From contig JBFHKO010000158.1 in NCBI GenBank assembly GCA_041595355.1, positions 1-5,909 on the forward strand: a stretch of 5,909 nucleotides of DNA, read 5' to 3'. Positions within the stretch are counted from its first letter, which is position 1. Each line of letters starts with the position of its first letter. Of this stretch, positions 4,723 through 5,909 are shown in pieces. The notes under the pieces were generated by a model, which saw nothing but the letters and a program-made list of their open reading frames with translations, searched no databases and had not been told where the DNA came from. The DNA is from JBFHKO01 sp041595355 (GTDB lineage: Bacteria; Pseudomonadota; Gammaproteobacteria; Enterobacterales; Aeromonadaceae). Made by a program: the position numbers and the translations under genes.

Positions 4723-5909
4723 GTGGTTGAGGCCAACAGTGCGATCGAAACCCTGGTCACGAGCTCGGATACCCTGTTCGTCCTGCTCGGAGCCATCATG
4801 GTACTGGCCATGCACGCCGGTTTTGCCTTTCTGGAGCTGGGCACGGTACGCGCCAAGAACCAGGTCAATGCCCTGGTCAAGATCATCACCGACTTCGGTG
4901 TCTCGGCCCTGGCCTACTTCACCTTCGGCTATTACCTGGCCTATGACCAGAGCTTCATGAGCGGTGCCCAGGACCTGGTCGGCAACCATGGCTATGAGCT
5001 GGTCAAGTTCTTCTTCCTGCTCACCTTCGCCGCCGCCATTCCGGCCATCGTCAGCGGTGGCATCGCCGAACGGGCTCGCTTCTATCCGATGCTGATCTGC
5101 TCCTTCCTGACGGTGGGCCTCATCTACCCGCTGTTCGAAGGCATCGCCTGGAACAGCCGCTTCGGCTTCCAGTCCTGGCTGGAGGGGCAGTTTGGCGCCC
5201 CCTTCCACGACTTCGCTGGCTCGGTGGTGGTGCATGCCGTCGGAGGCTGGATCGGTCTGGTGGCCGTCATGCTGCTGGGCATGCGCCGTGGCCGTGTCCG
5301 CGGCGGCCATGTGGTGGGCTTTGCCCCCTCCAACATTCCCATGCTGGCGCTGGGCGCCTGGATACTGATCGTCGGCTGGTTCGGCTTCAACGTCATGTCG
5401 GCCCAGAAGCTCGAAGGCATCAGCGGTCTGGTGGCGGTCAACTCGCTGATGGCCATGGTCGGTGGCACCCTGGCCGCTCTGGCCCTGGGCAAGAACGATC
5501 CCGGCTTCATCCATAACGGCCCCCTGGCCGGCCTGGTGGCCGTCTGTGCCGGCTCCGATCTGATGCACCCGCTGGGCGCCCTGGCGGTCGGTGTGGTCGC
5601 CAGCGGCATCTTCATCCTGGTGTTCACCTGGCTGCAGCGCAGCAAGCCGCAGATCGATGACGTGCTGGGTGTCTGGCCGCTGCACGGCCTGTGCGGCGCC
5701 TGGGGCGGCATCGCTGCCGGCCTCTTCGGCTCCACGGCCCTGGGGGGGCTCGGTGGTGTCAGCATCATGAGCCAGCTGCTGGGCACCCTGCTGGGGGTGG
5801 CCATTGCCGTACTCGGCGCCCTGCTCATCTATGGCATCATGCGTCAGGTGGTTGGCCTGCGTCTCTCCCAGGAAGATGAACATCAGGGGGCGGATCTGAC
5901 CATTCACAA
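4723..5909 (+). CDS. amt: Ammonium transporter, Amt/MEP/Rh family (3' end outside window)
   Basis: At least 395 residues are visible, ending in GADLTIH with the next codon cut. The protein is an inner-membrane trimeric channel for ammonium uptake. It has about eleven membrane helices and no obvious cleaved signal peptide. Aligned by motif to E. coli AmtB, the key residues are present: Asp164 (DFAG), twin pore histidines His171 (VVVHAVGG) and His321 (PLHGLCG), gate phenylalanines Phe102 and Phe222 (GWFGFN), and the outer-site residues Phe98, Trp143 and Ser226. The family motifs GFAFLELGTVRAKN and GGIAERARF are intact. The pattern VGGWIGLVAVMLLG with GWFGFN suggests an Amt clade distinct from classic AmtB. 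Some members of that clade carry C-terminal signalling domains, which cannot be checked here. No glnK precedes it, unlike the common glnK-amtB pair. The upstream NtrC, IHF and sigma54 signals indicate induction by nitrogen limitation. Confidence 0.95.
   Translation, partial: MVEANSAIETLVTSSDTLFVLLGAIMVLAMHAGFAFLELGTVRAKNQVNALVKIITDFGVSALAYFTFGYYLAYDQSFMSGAQDLVGNHGYELVKFFFLLTFAAAIPAIVSGGIAERARFYPMLICSFLTVGLIYPLFEGIAWNSRFGFQSWLEGQFGAPFHDFAGSVVVHAVGGWIGLVAVMLLGMRRGRVRGGHVVGFAPSNIPMLALGAWILIVGWFGFNVMSAQKLEGISGLVAVNSLMAMVGGTLAALALGKNDPGFIHNGPLAGLVAVCAGSDLMHPLGALAVGVVASGIFILVFTWLQRSKPQIDDVLGVWPLHGLCGAWGGIAAGLFGSTALGGLGGVSIMSQLLGTLLGVAIAVLGALLIYGIMRQVVGLRLSQEDEHQGADLTIH

Noticed and set aside
4706..4960. 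ATG at 4706 as an alternative start for the gene before 4723
   Set aside because: It is out of frame with the transporter, and its product is a Pro/Ser/Arg/Trp-rich shadow of the amt frame.
4663..5907. Minus-strand open frame (414 codons) opposite amt
   Set aside because: The product is rich in His, Gln, Asp and Gly and has no family pattern; the + strand encodes an unmistakable ammonium transporter.

Overview
The window is GC-rich DNA with dense coding and a strong G/C bias at third codon positions. Its heme-operon tail (hemX-hemY), MdoB/LtaS-like membrane enzyme and nitrogen-regulated ammonium transporter point to a Gram-negative gammaproteobacterium. The overall look fits the Aeromonas/Oceanimonas/Zobellella group, but that placement is inference from style and gene content. 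All four genes lie on the + strand; the long minus-strand frames are antisense shadows.

Layout. (1) 1-643: the 3' part of hemX, whose start lies outside the window. (2) 654-1832: complete hemY, 10 nt after hemX and clearly in the same operon (hemC-hemD-hemX-hemY in many gammaproteobacteria). (3) 1833-2067: a gap with a perfect 12-bp hairpin that lacks a U-tract and a weak sigma70-type promoter candidate. (4) 2068-4341: a 757-residue multipass membrane protein with a periplasmic catalytic domain of the LTA synthase / OpgB phosphoglycerol transferase type. It has an extra periplasmic region of about 140 residues between its first and second membrane segments. (5) 4342-4722: a 381-nt intergenic region with no credible gene but many signals. 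In order these are a terminator-like hairpin, a perfect 16-bp palindrome, NtrC-like enhancer sites, an IHF-like site, a sigma54 -24/-12 promoter, a structured leader, and a C8T6 tract just before the ribosome binding site. (6) 4723-5909: an Amt/MEP ammonium transporter that starts with GTG and runs off the window end.

How the parts work together. HemX and HemY are inner-membrane proteins linked to tetrapyrrole synthesis. The phosphoglycerol-transferase-like protein appears to be its own transcription unit and probably decorates an envelope glycan or lipid with a phospho-alcohol group; its substrate cannot be read from the sequence. The ammonium transporter is separate and carries a textbook nitrogen-starvation control region, with NtrC sites upstream, a bending site between and a sigma54 promoter. 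The strongest observation is this regulatory array together with the long, foldable amt leader. The least characterised protein is the 757-residue envelope enzyme. I see no mobile element, CRISPR array, tRNA or rRNA here.
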